Source: Cellvibrio polysaccharolyticus
GTDB lineage: Bacteria > Pseudomonadota > Gammaproteobacteria > Pseudomonadales > Cellvibrionaceae
Assembly (NCBI RefSeq): GCF_015182315.1
Contig: NZ_PRDL01000001.1
Span: forward strand, 3,534,001-3,598,000
Length of the DNA: 64,000 nucleotides
Direction: 5' to 3'
Shown: in pieces, positions 24,849-34,300 of the stretch
Layout: every line of letters begins with the position of its first letter
Position numbering within the stretch: the first letter of the stretch is position 1
The notes under the pieces: generated by a model
What the model was told of the DNA's origin: nothing
Database searches by the model: none
What the model saw: only the letters and a program-made list of their open reading frames with translations
Made by a program: the position numbers and the translations under genes

Positions 24849-26189
24849 ATGAAAACACGGATAACAACGCACCTGCTCCCCTTATTGCTGGCTTTGTGCC
24901 TGCCGGTATTCGCCAATGCGGCTGCTGAAAGTAAAACAGTCACTGTTTTGAAAGCGGCACATTTACTGGATGTAAAAACCGGCAAGCTGGTGGCCAACCC
25001 GCAAGTCCTTATTGAAAACGAACGCATCACCGCGATTGGCAACAATATTAATGTGCCGGACAACGCTGAAATTGTTGATCTGGGTGATTACATTTTATTG
25101 CCGGGATTTATTGATGCGCACGTTCATCTCGCCGGTGGTGGCGGTTTGAATGCCGGTGTCGCCCGCGGTGCATTGCGTGGCGCCTACAACGCAAAATTGA
25201 CCTTGAATACCGGTTTTACCACGGTAAGAAGTATGGGCGGCGCAGCCTTTTCCGGTATTGCCTTACGCAATGCGATTAATGACGGTGATATTCCCGGCCC
25301 GCGCTTGTTTGATGGCGGTGCGATGTTGTCGGTTACCGGCGGCCATTGCAGCGGTCAACCATCGTCACCGGACAATATTACCGAGAGCCGTTACAGTGCC
25401 AACAGCCCGGATGAATTTCGCCACAAGACGCGAGAAATTTTTAAATACGGTGCAGACTTTGTAAAAATTTGCATCACCGGCGGTTTTGTTAGCGGCACCG
25501 ACCCGACCAGTGTGCAATTTACCGAAGAAGAAGTACGTGCTGTCATTGAAACTGCTCATGCGCTGGGCAAAAAAGTGGCGGTGCACGCTTATGCACCCGA
25601 GGGTGTAAAAATTGCGTTGAATGCCGGTGCCGACTCTATTGAACACGGTTCATTACTCGACGATGAAAATATAAAACTTTTCAAGAAAAGCCCGCACTCG
25701 GTATTGGTGCCCACACTGGCCGTATTCGGAACAGCACTGGAACGCGCCGAGCGAGTGGGCATTACGCCGCTCACCCGTGAACGTTTAACCCATGTTTTAT
25801 CCGTATACAAAGACAATATTCGTAAAGCCGTTCGCGCTGGCATTCCGATTATTTACGGCACGGATGGCCCCGCAGGCAATAACACCAGTGAATTTCCATT
25901 GCTGGTTGAAGTCGGCTTGTCACCCCTGGAAGTCATTCGTTCCGCCACATTGCATGCGGCAAAATTTCTCGATGCTGAAAAAGATATCGGCTCCATTGAA
26001 GTGGGCAAGTATGCAGACATTGTTGCGGTAAAGGCAGACCCCACACAAAATATTGACGTACTCAGCTATATTCCCTGGGTGATGAAAGGCGGTGTTATTT
26101 ATAAAGATAAACGCGGCGAAGAAAAACCGGTGGCGCGCTTGCCAGCAAATATAAAGGACCGTTTGGCATCCGCCAACTTAGTGAGATAG
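24849..26189 (+). CDS. Secreted amidohydrolase (imidazolonepropionase/prolidase-like)
   Basis: A 446-residue metal-dependent hydrolase with a Sec signal (cleavage near residue 24, VFANAAA). The amidohydrolase metal sites are visible: HVHLAG after GFIDA, a candidate carboxylated Lys in DFVKICITGG, His in VAVHAYA and SIEHGS, and the Asp of IIYGTDGPA. The closing KYADIVAVKADPTQNI is the standard small beta domain. Relatives act on Xaa-Pro dipeptides or related amides in the periplasm. GAGAGAA lies upstream of the ATG. Confidence 0.9.
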   Translation: MKTRITTHLLPLLLALCLPVFANAAAESKTVTVLKAAHLLDVKTGKLVANPQVLIENERITAIGNNINVPDNAEIVDLGDYILLPGFIDAHVHLAGGGGLNAGVARGALRGAYNAKLTLNTGFTTVRSMGGAAFSGIALRNAINDGDIPGPRLFDGGAMLSVTGGHCSGQPSSPDNITESRYSANSPDEFRHKTREIFKYGADFVKICITGGFVSGTDPTSVQFTEEEVRAVIETAHALGKKVAVHAYAPEGVKIALNAGADSIEHGSLLDDENIKLFKKSPHSVLVPTLAVFGTALERAERVGITPLTRERLTHVLSVYKDNIRKAVRAGIPIIYGTDGPAGNNTSEFPLLVEVGLSPLEVIRSATLHAAKFLDAEKDIGSIEVGKYADIVAVKADPTQNIDVLSYIPWVMKGGVIYKDKRGEEKPVARLPANIKDRLASANLVR

Positions 26190-26222
26190 ACTGAACGCAT
26201 CATTCACAGCAAGGACGCTGCT

Positions 26223-26813
26223 ATGTTGCGATACATCTCTCCCGTTTTTTGCTTTCTCGGCTTTTGTCTATTGCCTGGCGGGTCACCACCGGCGCAGGCC
26301 AACAATTCCTGTGAATACCACCAACAGCGGCTTGACAGTTATAACCAGAAGCGACGCGCCGGTGGCAGCAGCCGTCAGATGAATGACTGGTTGCGCAAAC
26401 GCAATTATCACCGCTCACAACTTGCCGAGTGTATCCGCACTGCCCGCTCGCAGAATATTCAAACAACCGCTGCGCCTCGCCAGCGCCGTTACGATGATCG
26501 ACAATCAGAAATAAAAATCACCGCCACCGATGCAAGGGTTGTTCGCTTGTATCAAACCTGCAATTTCTGGATTCGCGAGCACAACCAGCACGCCACGGGC
26601 GATACGCTGGCGCAGCGCAATGCGGCTTGTCGCATCGCAAAAAATGCCGAACGCGAACCACCGCCCACAAGCAGCGATACACCGCTGCATTCGCGCACGC
26701 TGAAAGATTGTGTAAAACCGGGAAATTTAATTGATAACGAGGTGAGCGCCTGCCTGCAAGGTAAGCTGACGCCGGATTGGAATAAGGAGAGTATTAATGA
26801 ACCTGCACATTAA
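26223..26813 (+). CDS. Small secreted Cys-rich hypothetical protein
   Basis: A 196-residue protein with AAGGA seven bases before the ATG. An N-terminal signal (cleavage near AQA, residue 26) is followed by a basic, Gln/Asn-rich chain with six Cys after the signal, enough for three disulfides. I do not recognise a family. It follows the amidohydrolase by 33 bp on the same strand, so co-transcription is likely. Confidence 0.7.
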   Translation: MLRYISPVFCFLGFCLLPGGSPPAQANNSCEYHQQRLDSYNQKRRAGGSSRQMNDWLRKRNYHRSQLAECIRTARSQNIQTTAAPRQRRYDDRQSEIKITATDARVVRLYQTCNFWIREHNQHATGDTLAQRNAACRIAKNAEREPPPTSSDTPLHSRTLKDCVKPGNLIDNEVSACLQGKLTPDWNKESINEPAH

Positions 26814-26849
26814 TGCAGGTTCTGAACGCTCAATAAGCTGACTGACCAA

Positions 26850-27899
26850 CTAACTCTCATAGCCTTGCGGATTTTGCGATTGCCAGCGCCAGGCGTCTTG
26901 CATCATGCGCTGCAAGTCGAATTTTGCTTCCCAGCCCAGTTCCTGTTTGGCTTTTTCAGCATAGGCAAAACAGGCAGCAATATCACCCGGGCGACGCGGT
27001 GCAATACGATAAGCCACCTTGCGACCCGATGCGGCTTCAAACGCGGCAACCATTTGCAACACCGAATAACCGGTGCCCGTGCCGAGGTTGTAGGCGCGGC
27101 AACCGTCACCGCTTTTATCCAGACCTTGCAAGGCTGCCACATGGCCTTTGGCCAGATCAACCACATGAATGTAATCGCGTACGCCGGTGCCATCCACGGT
27201 GTCGTAATCATCACCGAAAACGCCCAGCTCTTTTAATTTGCCAATCGCCACCTGAGCAACGTAAGGCAGCAGGTTGTTGGGAATGCCCGCCGGGTCTTCA
27301 CCGATGCGACCGCTTTCGTGAGCGCCCACCGGATTGAAATAACGCAGCAAGCTGATGTTCCATTGATTGCCCGGCGCCGCTGCCAGGTCGCGCAGAATGT
27401 CTTCCACAATTAATTTGCTGCGGCCATAAGGGTTGGTAGCCGAGGTGGCAAAACTTTCGTCAATCGGCACACTGACCGGATCGCCGTAGACCGTTGCCGA
27501 TGAACTGAAAATCATTTTCCAGACGTTGTTATCAGCCATGACTTCGGCCAACGTCAGGGTGCCAGCAACATTGTAGCGATAATATTTCAGCGGAATCTGA
27601 CTGGACTCACCCACTGCTTTCAGCCCGGCAAAGTGCATCACCGCCTGAACCTTGTGCGCGTTGAATACCGATTGCAGGCGTTCGCGGTCGTTGATGTCGA
27701 CTTCGTAAAAAACCGGTGCAACACCGGTAATTTCTGTCACGCGTTTGAGCGCTTCATATTTGCTGTTACAGAGGTTATCAACCACCACCGGCAGATAACC
27801 GGCTTCAATCAATTCCACACAAACATGGCTGCCGATAAACCCGGCGCCACCGGTTACCAGTATTTCCGGACGGTTGGCATTGGAGGAGAAACTGCTCAT
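26850..27899 (-). CDS. galE: UDP-glucose 4-epimerase
   Basis: A 349-residue short-chain dehydrogenase-type epimerase that interconverts UDP-glucose and UDP-galactose. It shows the NAD motif TGGAGFIGSH, the SSSATVYG segment with catalytic Ser/Thr, and catalytic YGRSK. I chose ATG 27899, which has AGGA eight bases upstream; an ATG three codons earlier sits directly on the AGG. It lies 98 bp behind the response regulator gene on the same strand. Confidence 0.95.
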   Translation of the reverse strand: MSSFSSNANRPEILVTGGAGFIGSHVCVELIEAGYLPVVVDNLCNSKYEALKRVTEITGVAPVFYEVDINDRERLQSVFNAHKVQAVMHFAGLKAVGESSQIPLKYYRYNVAGTLTLAEVMADNNVWKMIFSSSATVYGDPVSVPIDESFATSATNPYGRSKLIVEDILRDLAAAPGNQWNISLLRYFNPVGAHESGRIGEDPAGIPNNLLPYVAQVAIGKLKELGVFGDDYDTVDGTGVRDYIHVVDLAKGHVAALQGLDKSGDGCRAYNLGTGTGYSVLQMVAAFEAASGRKVAYRIAPRRPGDIAACFAYAEKAKQELGWEAKFDLQRMMQDAWRWQSQNPQGYES

Positions 27900-28006
27900 C
27901 AATAGCATCCTGTTCTATTCAGATAGTTGTCAGTTCAATCAAGGCAGCATTCTGCCATATTCCGCCCGCCAACAACCTCGATAAGTGCAAACCTGGTGCA
28001 GCTTTA

Positions 28007-28723
28007 TTACCAGCTTTTATCACTGGCGCGGCGGTTGCCCTCGAAGGTGTAACCTTTGTTGCGCAGAGTATGAATAGGAAGGTTGAGCCCGGTTTCTTTT
28101 TTGGCTTTGCTGCGCAAGCGGCTCAAAATACTATCCAGCCGGCGAGTGTCATCCTGATGACTGCCTGGCGGCAGGCATTCACATAAACGATCACGGCTGA
28201 CCGGTTGTCCGGGTTGTTCCAGCAGCGTTTTTAACAATAAGGATTCAGTAACGGTGAGCGCCACACGTTCGGCATTGGGACAGATCAACTCAAGACTCAT
28301 GGCATCCAGCCGCCATTGCGCCAGCGTTGAAGTTTCCAGCGACGGCTGGCCGCCGAGGCGCTGTCCAAGGTGATCAATGGTAACTTTAAGTTCACGCAAA
28401 TTGATCGGCTTGATCAAATAAGCGTCAGCACCGGCACTGATTCCGTCAATACGGTCTTCCACCTGACCGCGGGCTGTGACCATAATAATGCCCAGTTGCA
28501 AGCCGTAGGTTTTGCGAAGCTCCCGTGCGACATTGAGCCCGTCACCGTCGGGCAAGGTCAGATCCAGCAACAACATGTTCCAGTGCTCATAGCGAAGCGC
28601 CTGTTGCATGTCGTGTACATTGCCAACACCACTCGCTCGATATTGACAAAACAGTAAATAATCGACAATTTCTACCCGCAGATCGGGATTGTCTTCAACA
28701 ACAAGAATACGGGGAGTGGGCAT
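28007..28723 (-). CDS. OmpR/PhoB-type response regulator
   Basis: A 238-residue two-component regulator. The receiver domain has the acidic pair in VEDNPD, the phospho-acceptor D54 in LLLDLTLPDGDG, and the switch Thr and Lys in MVTARG and YLIKPI. The C-terminal winged helix reads LTVTESLLLKTLLEQPG ... SRLRSKAKKETG ... RNKGYTF. Its start codon overlaps that of the divergent histidine kinase, so the two form a pair with promoters inside each other. Targets are unknown. Confidence 0.93.
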   Translation of the reverse strand: MPTPRILVVEDNPDLRVEIVDYLLFCQYRASGVGNVHDMQQALRYEHWNMLLLDLTLPDGDGLNVARELRKTYGLQLGIIMVTARGQVEDRIDGISAGADAYLIKPINLRELKVTIDHLGQRLGGQPSLETSTLAQWRLDAMSLELICPNAERVALTVTESLLLKTLLEQPGQPVSRDRLCECLPPGSHQDDTRRLDSILSRLRSKAKKETGLNLPIHTLRNKGYTFEGNRRASDKSW

Positions 28724-30635
28724 GCGAGAAAGCCTTGCGCGTTATGGAATGTTTATTATTTCTCTAACGGCCTTTTTGTTATGTCATCCGGTTATGGCAG
28801 CAGCACCGGTTGCGGTACCCGATGTTCGCCTCTCCAGCCTGTCACTGCTTCCTTACACAGAAATTTTTGTTGAAAAAAACGACAGCATGACAACTAGTTT
28901 AGAAGAATTGGTGGCTGCAGACCAGTCTGGTCATAGCTTTTTTACCTGGTTTGAGGACCATAACTTCTCTTTTGGTTATACCCCCAAGGTTCACTGGTTT
29001 CGCTGGACGCTTCAACCGAATGCCAATACCGAAGGTGAATGGTGGTTGCAAATCAGCCCCACCTTCCTGGATTCGGTGGATCTTTATATTCCGCAAGCCA
29101 ATGGTGAACACCGGCATTTGCGTATGGGCGACCATGTAAGACCCGCCAACCGCCCGATGCTGGCAAGGCATTTTCTGGCACCGCTGGATCTCTCCAGCGA
29201 TAGCGGCGGCACCTATTATTTGCGTGTGCAAACCTCCAGCACCCTGACACTGGGGCTTACCTTGTGGGACCCGCAGGCCTACGCCTACACCCTGACCTTC
29301 GAGAATATGCTGTACGGGCTGCTGTTTGGTTTGATCCTGGCGGCGATGGTGGTGAGCCTGATCAGCGGCTTGTGGATGCGCAAAACCTTTTACTTCGCGA
29401 TCACCGCCTTTTTGTTTTTTAACGGCATGATGCATTTCTGTATCAATGGTTACGACCAGATATTTTATGACCAGAATGGCAACTGGCCGGATCGCATACT
29501 GGCGTGCGGCATCTTCGCCTCCGGCGCCGCCGGGGTTTCCATGTCCATGGTGTTTATCCAGCCACGCAATTTTTTCCCGCGCTTTTCGGTGATGATGTGG
29601 GGCATCGCCATTTTCAGTGCACTGGGCGCGGTGGTCAGTCTGCTTGGCGCACCCCTGCCGTCTGTTGCGGCTATTGGTGGCATTGTGGTGCTGGTCAGTG
29701 TGCTCACCCTGACGCTGATTATGCTGAAACACCGCTTTGTGCCATCGCTGTTAATGCTGTTACTGTTCGGCCCGGGGATAGTGACGCTGAGTTTTCAAAT
29801 GGCGAGAAATTTTTCACTACTGCCGATGAATTTCTGGACCACGCACGTGTGGGCCTTCATGACCATTTTGCAGGTGCCTTACATTGCGCTGGTGGTAATG
29901 CTGCATTTACGCGCCCAGGAAAAAGCTTTTCTTAGCGAACAGCAAAAGGCCAAGCTGCACCGCGAGCTGTTCAGCATGGTGGCTCACGAGTTGCGCACCC
30001 CGCTGGCGGTGGTCGGCTCGGCCATTACCAATATCCAGCTGCAAACCCAGGACTCTCACCCGGAACTGGCACCCCGCTTTCAACGCACCCACCTCGGGCT
30101 TGCCCGCATCAACGCCCTGATTGATAACGCGCTGGCAGAAGACCGCCTGTTAAATCGCGATATGCCGTTACAACTGCAGACAGTTTCGCTGAAGCGGATG
30201 ATCGAGCAGGTTGAGGATTTACGCCCCGTTGAAGCGCCTCATCATCTGCACCTGGATTTCCCGGAGGAGGACATTTATCTGGACGTTGATCCCCAATGGT
30301 TTGGTCACGCGCTGATCAACCTGCTGGACAATGCGATCAAATATTCACCGGGTGGCGGGCTGATTGTTATCCAGGCCGAATGTCAGCCACAGCACTGCCA
30401 GATTCAGGTGATCGACCACGGGATCGGGATTCCGGAAGGAGAAACCGACCGGATTTTCGACAAGTTTTACCGGACAGATAACGCCCTGAAGATGGAAGGC
30501 ACCAACGGCATGGGGCTGGGCTTATTCATTGTTCATACCGTCGTTTCCCGCCATAACGGACAACTGCAATACCGCGCCAACCCTGCTGGTGGCGCGATTT
30601 TCACGATTATCCTCCCCCGCAAAAACGGTGTTTGA
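28722..30635 (+). CDS. 7TMR-DISM sensor histidine kinase
   Basis: A 637-residue membrane kinase. A signal peptide (to about residue 27) leads into a periplasmic 7TMR-DISMED2 ligand domain (residues ~35-185), seven helices (~190-395), then HisKA with phospho-acceptor H422 in MVAHELRTPL and HATPase with NLLDNAIKYS, DHGIGIPEG and GMGLGLFIV. DISM domains usually sense carbohydrates or similar small molecules. ATG 28722 has GGGGAG upstream and overlaps the start of the response regulator on the other strand. It should phosphorylate that regulator. Confidence 0.92.
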   Translation: MRESLARYGMFIISLTAFLLCHPVMAAAPVAVPDVRLSSLSLLPYTEIFVEKNDSMTTSLEELVAADQSGHSFFTWFEDHNFSFGYTPKVHWFRWTLQPNANTEGEWWLQISPTFLDSVDLYIPQANGEHRHLRMGDHVRPANRPMLARHFLAPLDLSSDSGGTYYLRVQTSSTLTLGLTLWDPQAYAYTLTFENMLYGLLFGLILAAMVVSLISGLWMRKTFYFAITAFLFFNGMMHFCINGYDQIFYDQNGNWPDRILACGIFASGAAGVSMSMVFIQPRNFFPRFSVMMWGIAIFSALGAVVSLLGAPLPSVAAIGGIVVLVSVLTLTLIMLKHRFVPSLLMLLLFGPGIVTLSFQMARNFSLLPMNFWTTHVWAFMTILQVPYIALVVMLHLRAQEKAFLSEQQKAKLHRELFSMVAHELRTPLAVVGSAITNIQLQTQDSHPELAPRFQRTHLGLARINALIDNALAEDRLLNRDMPLQLQTVSLKRMIEQVEDLRPVEAPHHLHLDFPEEDIYLDVDPQWFGHALINLLDNAIKYSPGGGLIVIQAECQPQHCQIQVIDHGIGIPEGETDRIFDKFYRTDNALKMEGTNGMGLGLFIVHTVVSRHNGQLQYRANPAGGAIFTIILPRKNGV

Positions 30636-30849
30636 CGCACCGTTCCCTCGCTGCAAGAAATTGCAAGAAAACGCAATAAAATGCGACACGCCACCTGATT
30701 ATACTCAGCAACAAGTAGTGAACTGAGTCACAGTTTTCTATCTGTGGCTTTTTGCCACCCGAGTTGCCGGAAGAGACGTATTGCCGGTCGTCCCTCTGGC
30801 GGCCCGCCTGCGTCGAACGGCTTGTTTTTCACTCTTGTTCGAGCCCGTT

Positions 30850-31260
30850 ATGACGTTATCAAGACCTTCAAATCCGCCCTCGGCGAAGCGGTTGATTGCT
30901 GCATCACTGTTGCTACTGGGTACCGCGTTTTCAACCACCGCATTCGCTGATGAAGCCTGGCAACAAACCGTAGTGGATATTGCCGGTGTAGAAAACTACT
31001 TCCGTGAGCATTGCATGATGCTGGAAGCAGGACAAACCATCAGCTACCGCTACCAGTCCATTTATCCGCTGGATTTTAATATTCATCACCACCCGGATAA
31101 CAACACCATATTCCTCTACAACGAAGAAAACCGCACCAGCTCGCGCGGTGAATTCCACGCAGATAACAAAGACCATTTCTGTTTTACCTGGACCAATAAG
31201 GTTGAACGTGGTGGCGAGGAATGGAGTGTTGTTCTGGATTACCAGGTGACCAACCAATAA
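30850..31260 (+). CDS. Small secreted hypothetical protein
   Basis: A 136-residue protein from ATG 30850, with a Sec signal (LIAASLLLLGTAFSTTAFA) and a mature part holding two Cys and a His-rich FNIHHHPDN segment. No family is recognised. It lies 57 bp upstream of the giant repeat-protein gene on the same strand, so it may be an accessory factor of that surface protein. Confidence 0.72.
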   Translation: MTLSRPSNPPSAKRLIAASLLLLGTAFSTTAFADEAWQQTVVDIAGVENYFREHCMMLEAGQTISYRYQSIYPLDFNIHHHPDNNTIFLYNEENRTSSRGEFHADNKDHFCFTWTNKVERGGEEWSVVLDYQVTNQ

Positions 31261-31317
31261 CAAATCGGTGTCTTTCCTCAAGACATTGTCACGTTTAACT
31301 TCAGGAATTTGTCAGCT

Positions 31318-34300
31318 ATGAAAGCAGACTTTATTCGCAAGTACCGCGCTGTTTTAACAGCGGGATTGGTACTTGTGGCCACCCTGGCGTCAGCCCAGGC
31401 ATCAGCCGTGCATTTTCGAGGCGGCTCGATAACCTGGCAGACCAAGGATATTGACGGAAATGGAGGTCAGAACGATGTTGTTTTAACCGTAAATACGGCA
31501 TGGAGCCGTAGTCACGACAACATATCGTTTCAGACCAGCCCTAATCTTGCCTTTTCAAAAGTAGGTAACGATGAGCTCGTTTTCGTTAATGGGACCAACC
31601 TTAACGATGCCGATTACACTTTAAAGACCACCATCTTTCACGCACTGAACCTGGATCCCAATACCGCTTATAGCGTGGTATTTGGCGGAGGTAACAGGAT
31701 CAGTACTCTGCGAAACAATGCCAACGGTTCATGGCGGATTCAAACCCGTATTTATCTGAATGACAACAATCTTGCCCCCAAGATTGATATGCCAATTGTG
31801 ATGGATGTGCCGCAATTCCAACTGAACGGAACCACACGTCTGACGGACTGGAATTATCAGTTAAGCTCTACCGATCCCAACGCAGACAAACTGCGTTATC
31901 GTTTGGCTAACACCGACGAACTGGGCGGAAATGCCTCCTACACGAATCCGGTCGGGCTTGCGATAAACCCCAATACCGGTGTTATTACCTGGGTGGGCTC
32001 AGGCAATATGACCGCCGGTTTATACAGCGCCGGTCTCGTTGCTGAAGACGTTGACGAAAATGGCCAGATGAAATCCAAAACCCATGTGGATTTGATTTTT
32101 AATCTGGTGCCTAAAGCGCAGATTACTTTCAACAACTCGGGCAGTATTCCGGAGACACGTAACGTAATTGTGGAAAAGGGGGAAAGTTTTTCCTTTGCAA
32201 TCACCGGCACAGCGATTGATACCCAAAGCCTGGGAACCATACAAAGCTCCCTCGCCGAAGTTACTCCTAACAACTACACGTTTACCCCCGGCCCGATGGG
32301 TTCAGGCCTCGACCCTGGTGCTTACCCGATCACTTTTGAAGTGCGCGACAACACCACGACACGCAGCAATAATTATTTGGGCCTGACCTTTATCGTGCCC
32401 GATCCGAATGCGCCGCGTGTTCGTAATCTCGAAGCAGATCGGGTTGTTTACAACGGAGCCCAGCCGATTCGGGTCGACCAGAACCTCAACGCGACAGTGA
32501 CAGATGCCAACACCACGGATTTCCAGGGTGGCATGCTGAAACTGAACGTTACGTTTACGGATGGTCAACTGGAGATGTTGAGTGTTGACGCCGTTGGTAA
32601 CGGTACCGGCGAAATCAATCGTGTCGGTGACACTATCTATTACGAGGGTAATGCCTTTGGTACAGTGCACCCGACCTTGAACGGGCTTGGTCGTGCATTA
32701 CAAATCAATTTTACCGGCCCCACCGATATCGCTGCATTGCAGGCACTGGTTCGCACGCTCACCTACCGCGATACCTTTGCCCTGCGCTCCGAGGGTGACA
32801 GAGCGCTGTCGTTGTATGTTCGCGACCCCGATGGTCTTAGCACCTTCAATGACTTCTATGTCTACGTCGAACCACATCCGGATCGCGGCGATTACTCCGG
32901 CGTCCCCCTGGAAGCAGCCAACACCATCACGCTGGTAGAAGGCGATGCAATTGCATTGAGTAACGAAAATATCAGCTACGCCGACCCGGAAGATGATCCT
33001 ATTACCTTCACGGTTAGCAATGTTACTCACGGCCGCTTTGCGCTGGTGAGCGCTCCCAATGTCGCCATCACAACCTTTACCCAGAACGACATCAATCTGG
33101 GACGTATCGCGTTTGTGCATGACGGTAGCAAAAATGCACCTGCGTACGATCTGGTTGCCAGTGATGGCACCAACAACACCAGCCCCAGTGCCGGTGATGT
33201 GAATTTTACCGCGATAAGCAACCAGACGCCGGTATTCACCAACTCGCCTGCTGCCACCATCGTTGAAGGTGCAACCTATACTTACACCCCCACCATTACC
33301 GATGGTGATCCCCAGGATACGCACTCTTTCAGTATTACCAACCGGCCTGTATGGGCAACGTTTGATCCGGCAACCGGCACCCTTTCAGGAACGCCGACTC
33401 GCGCCCATGTGGGAACCGCCAGCAATATCACTATCCGTGTGCTGGACAGCGGCGGTCGCGCTGCAAACCAGGGCCCATTCAGCATCACCGTAACTGCTGC
33501 GCCGGATACCGATGGCGATGGTGTACCGGATCATGTGGAAGCGAGCGAAGGCACCGATCCTAACGATCCGGAAGACTTCCCGGATACTGATGGTGATGGC
33601 GTACCCGACTACGTAGAAAATTACATTGATTTCACCGACCCGAACGATCCTGATGATGTAAAAGATTCAGACGGTGACGGCGTACCTGACTATGTGGAAG
33701 CGGCAGAAGGCACTGACCCCAATGACCCAACGTCATATCCCGATACTGACGGTGACGGCGTACCGGATTATGTTGAAGTTTATGTGGATGGCACAGATCC
33801 GGATGATAAAGACTCGGTTCTTGATACTGACGGCGACGGCGTACCCGATTATGTGGAAACCGAAATCGATAACACCGACCCGAACGACAAGGATTCTGTA
33901 AAAGACAGCGACGGTGACGGTGTTCCTGATTATGTGGAAGACCAACAAGGTACTGACCCGGCCGACCCGACTTCAGCCAAAGACACTGATGGCGATGGCG
34001 TACCCGACCATATCGAAATTCTGAATGGCACCGACCCGGAAGATGTTGATGATTTCCTGGATACCGATGGTGATGGAGTACCGGATTACGTTGAAGTTAA
34101 TGTTTACAGCACCGATCCGAACGACAAAGACTCGGTAACCGACAGCGACGGTGACGGTGTACCCGACTATGTAGAAAACAAAGACGGTACTGACCCGAAC
34201 GAGCCGACGTCATTCAAGGATAGTGATGGCGACGGCGTACCCGACCATGTTGAATTACTGGACGGTACTGACCCGAACGATCCGACTTCCTACAAGGATA

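Noticed and set aside
28889..29732. Long minus-strand frame inside the histidine kinase gene
   Set aside because: Shadow frame of a well-supported kinase; composition rich in His/Gln typical of reverse reading of GC-rich code.
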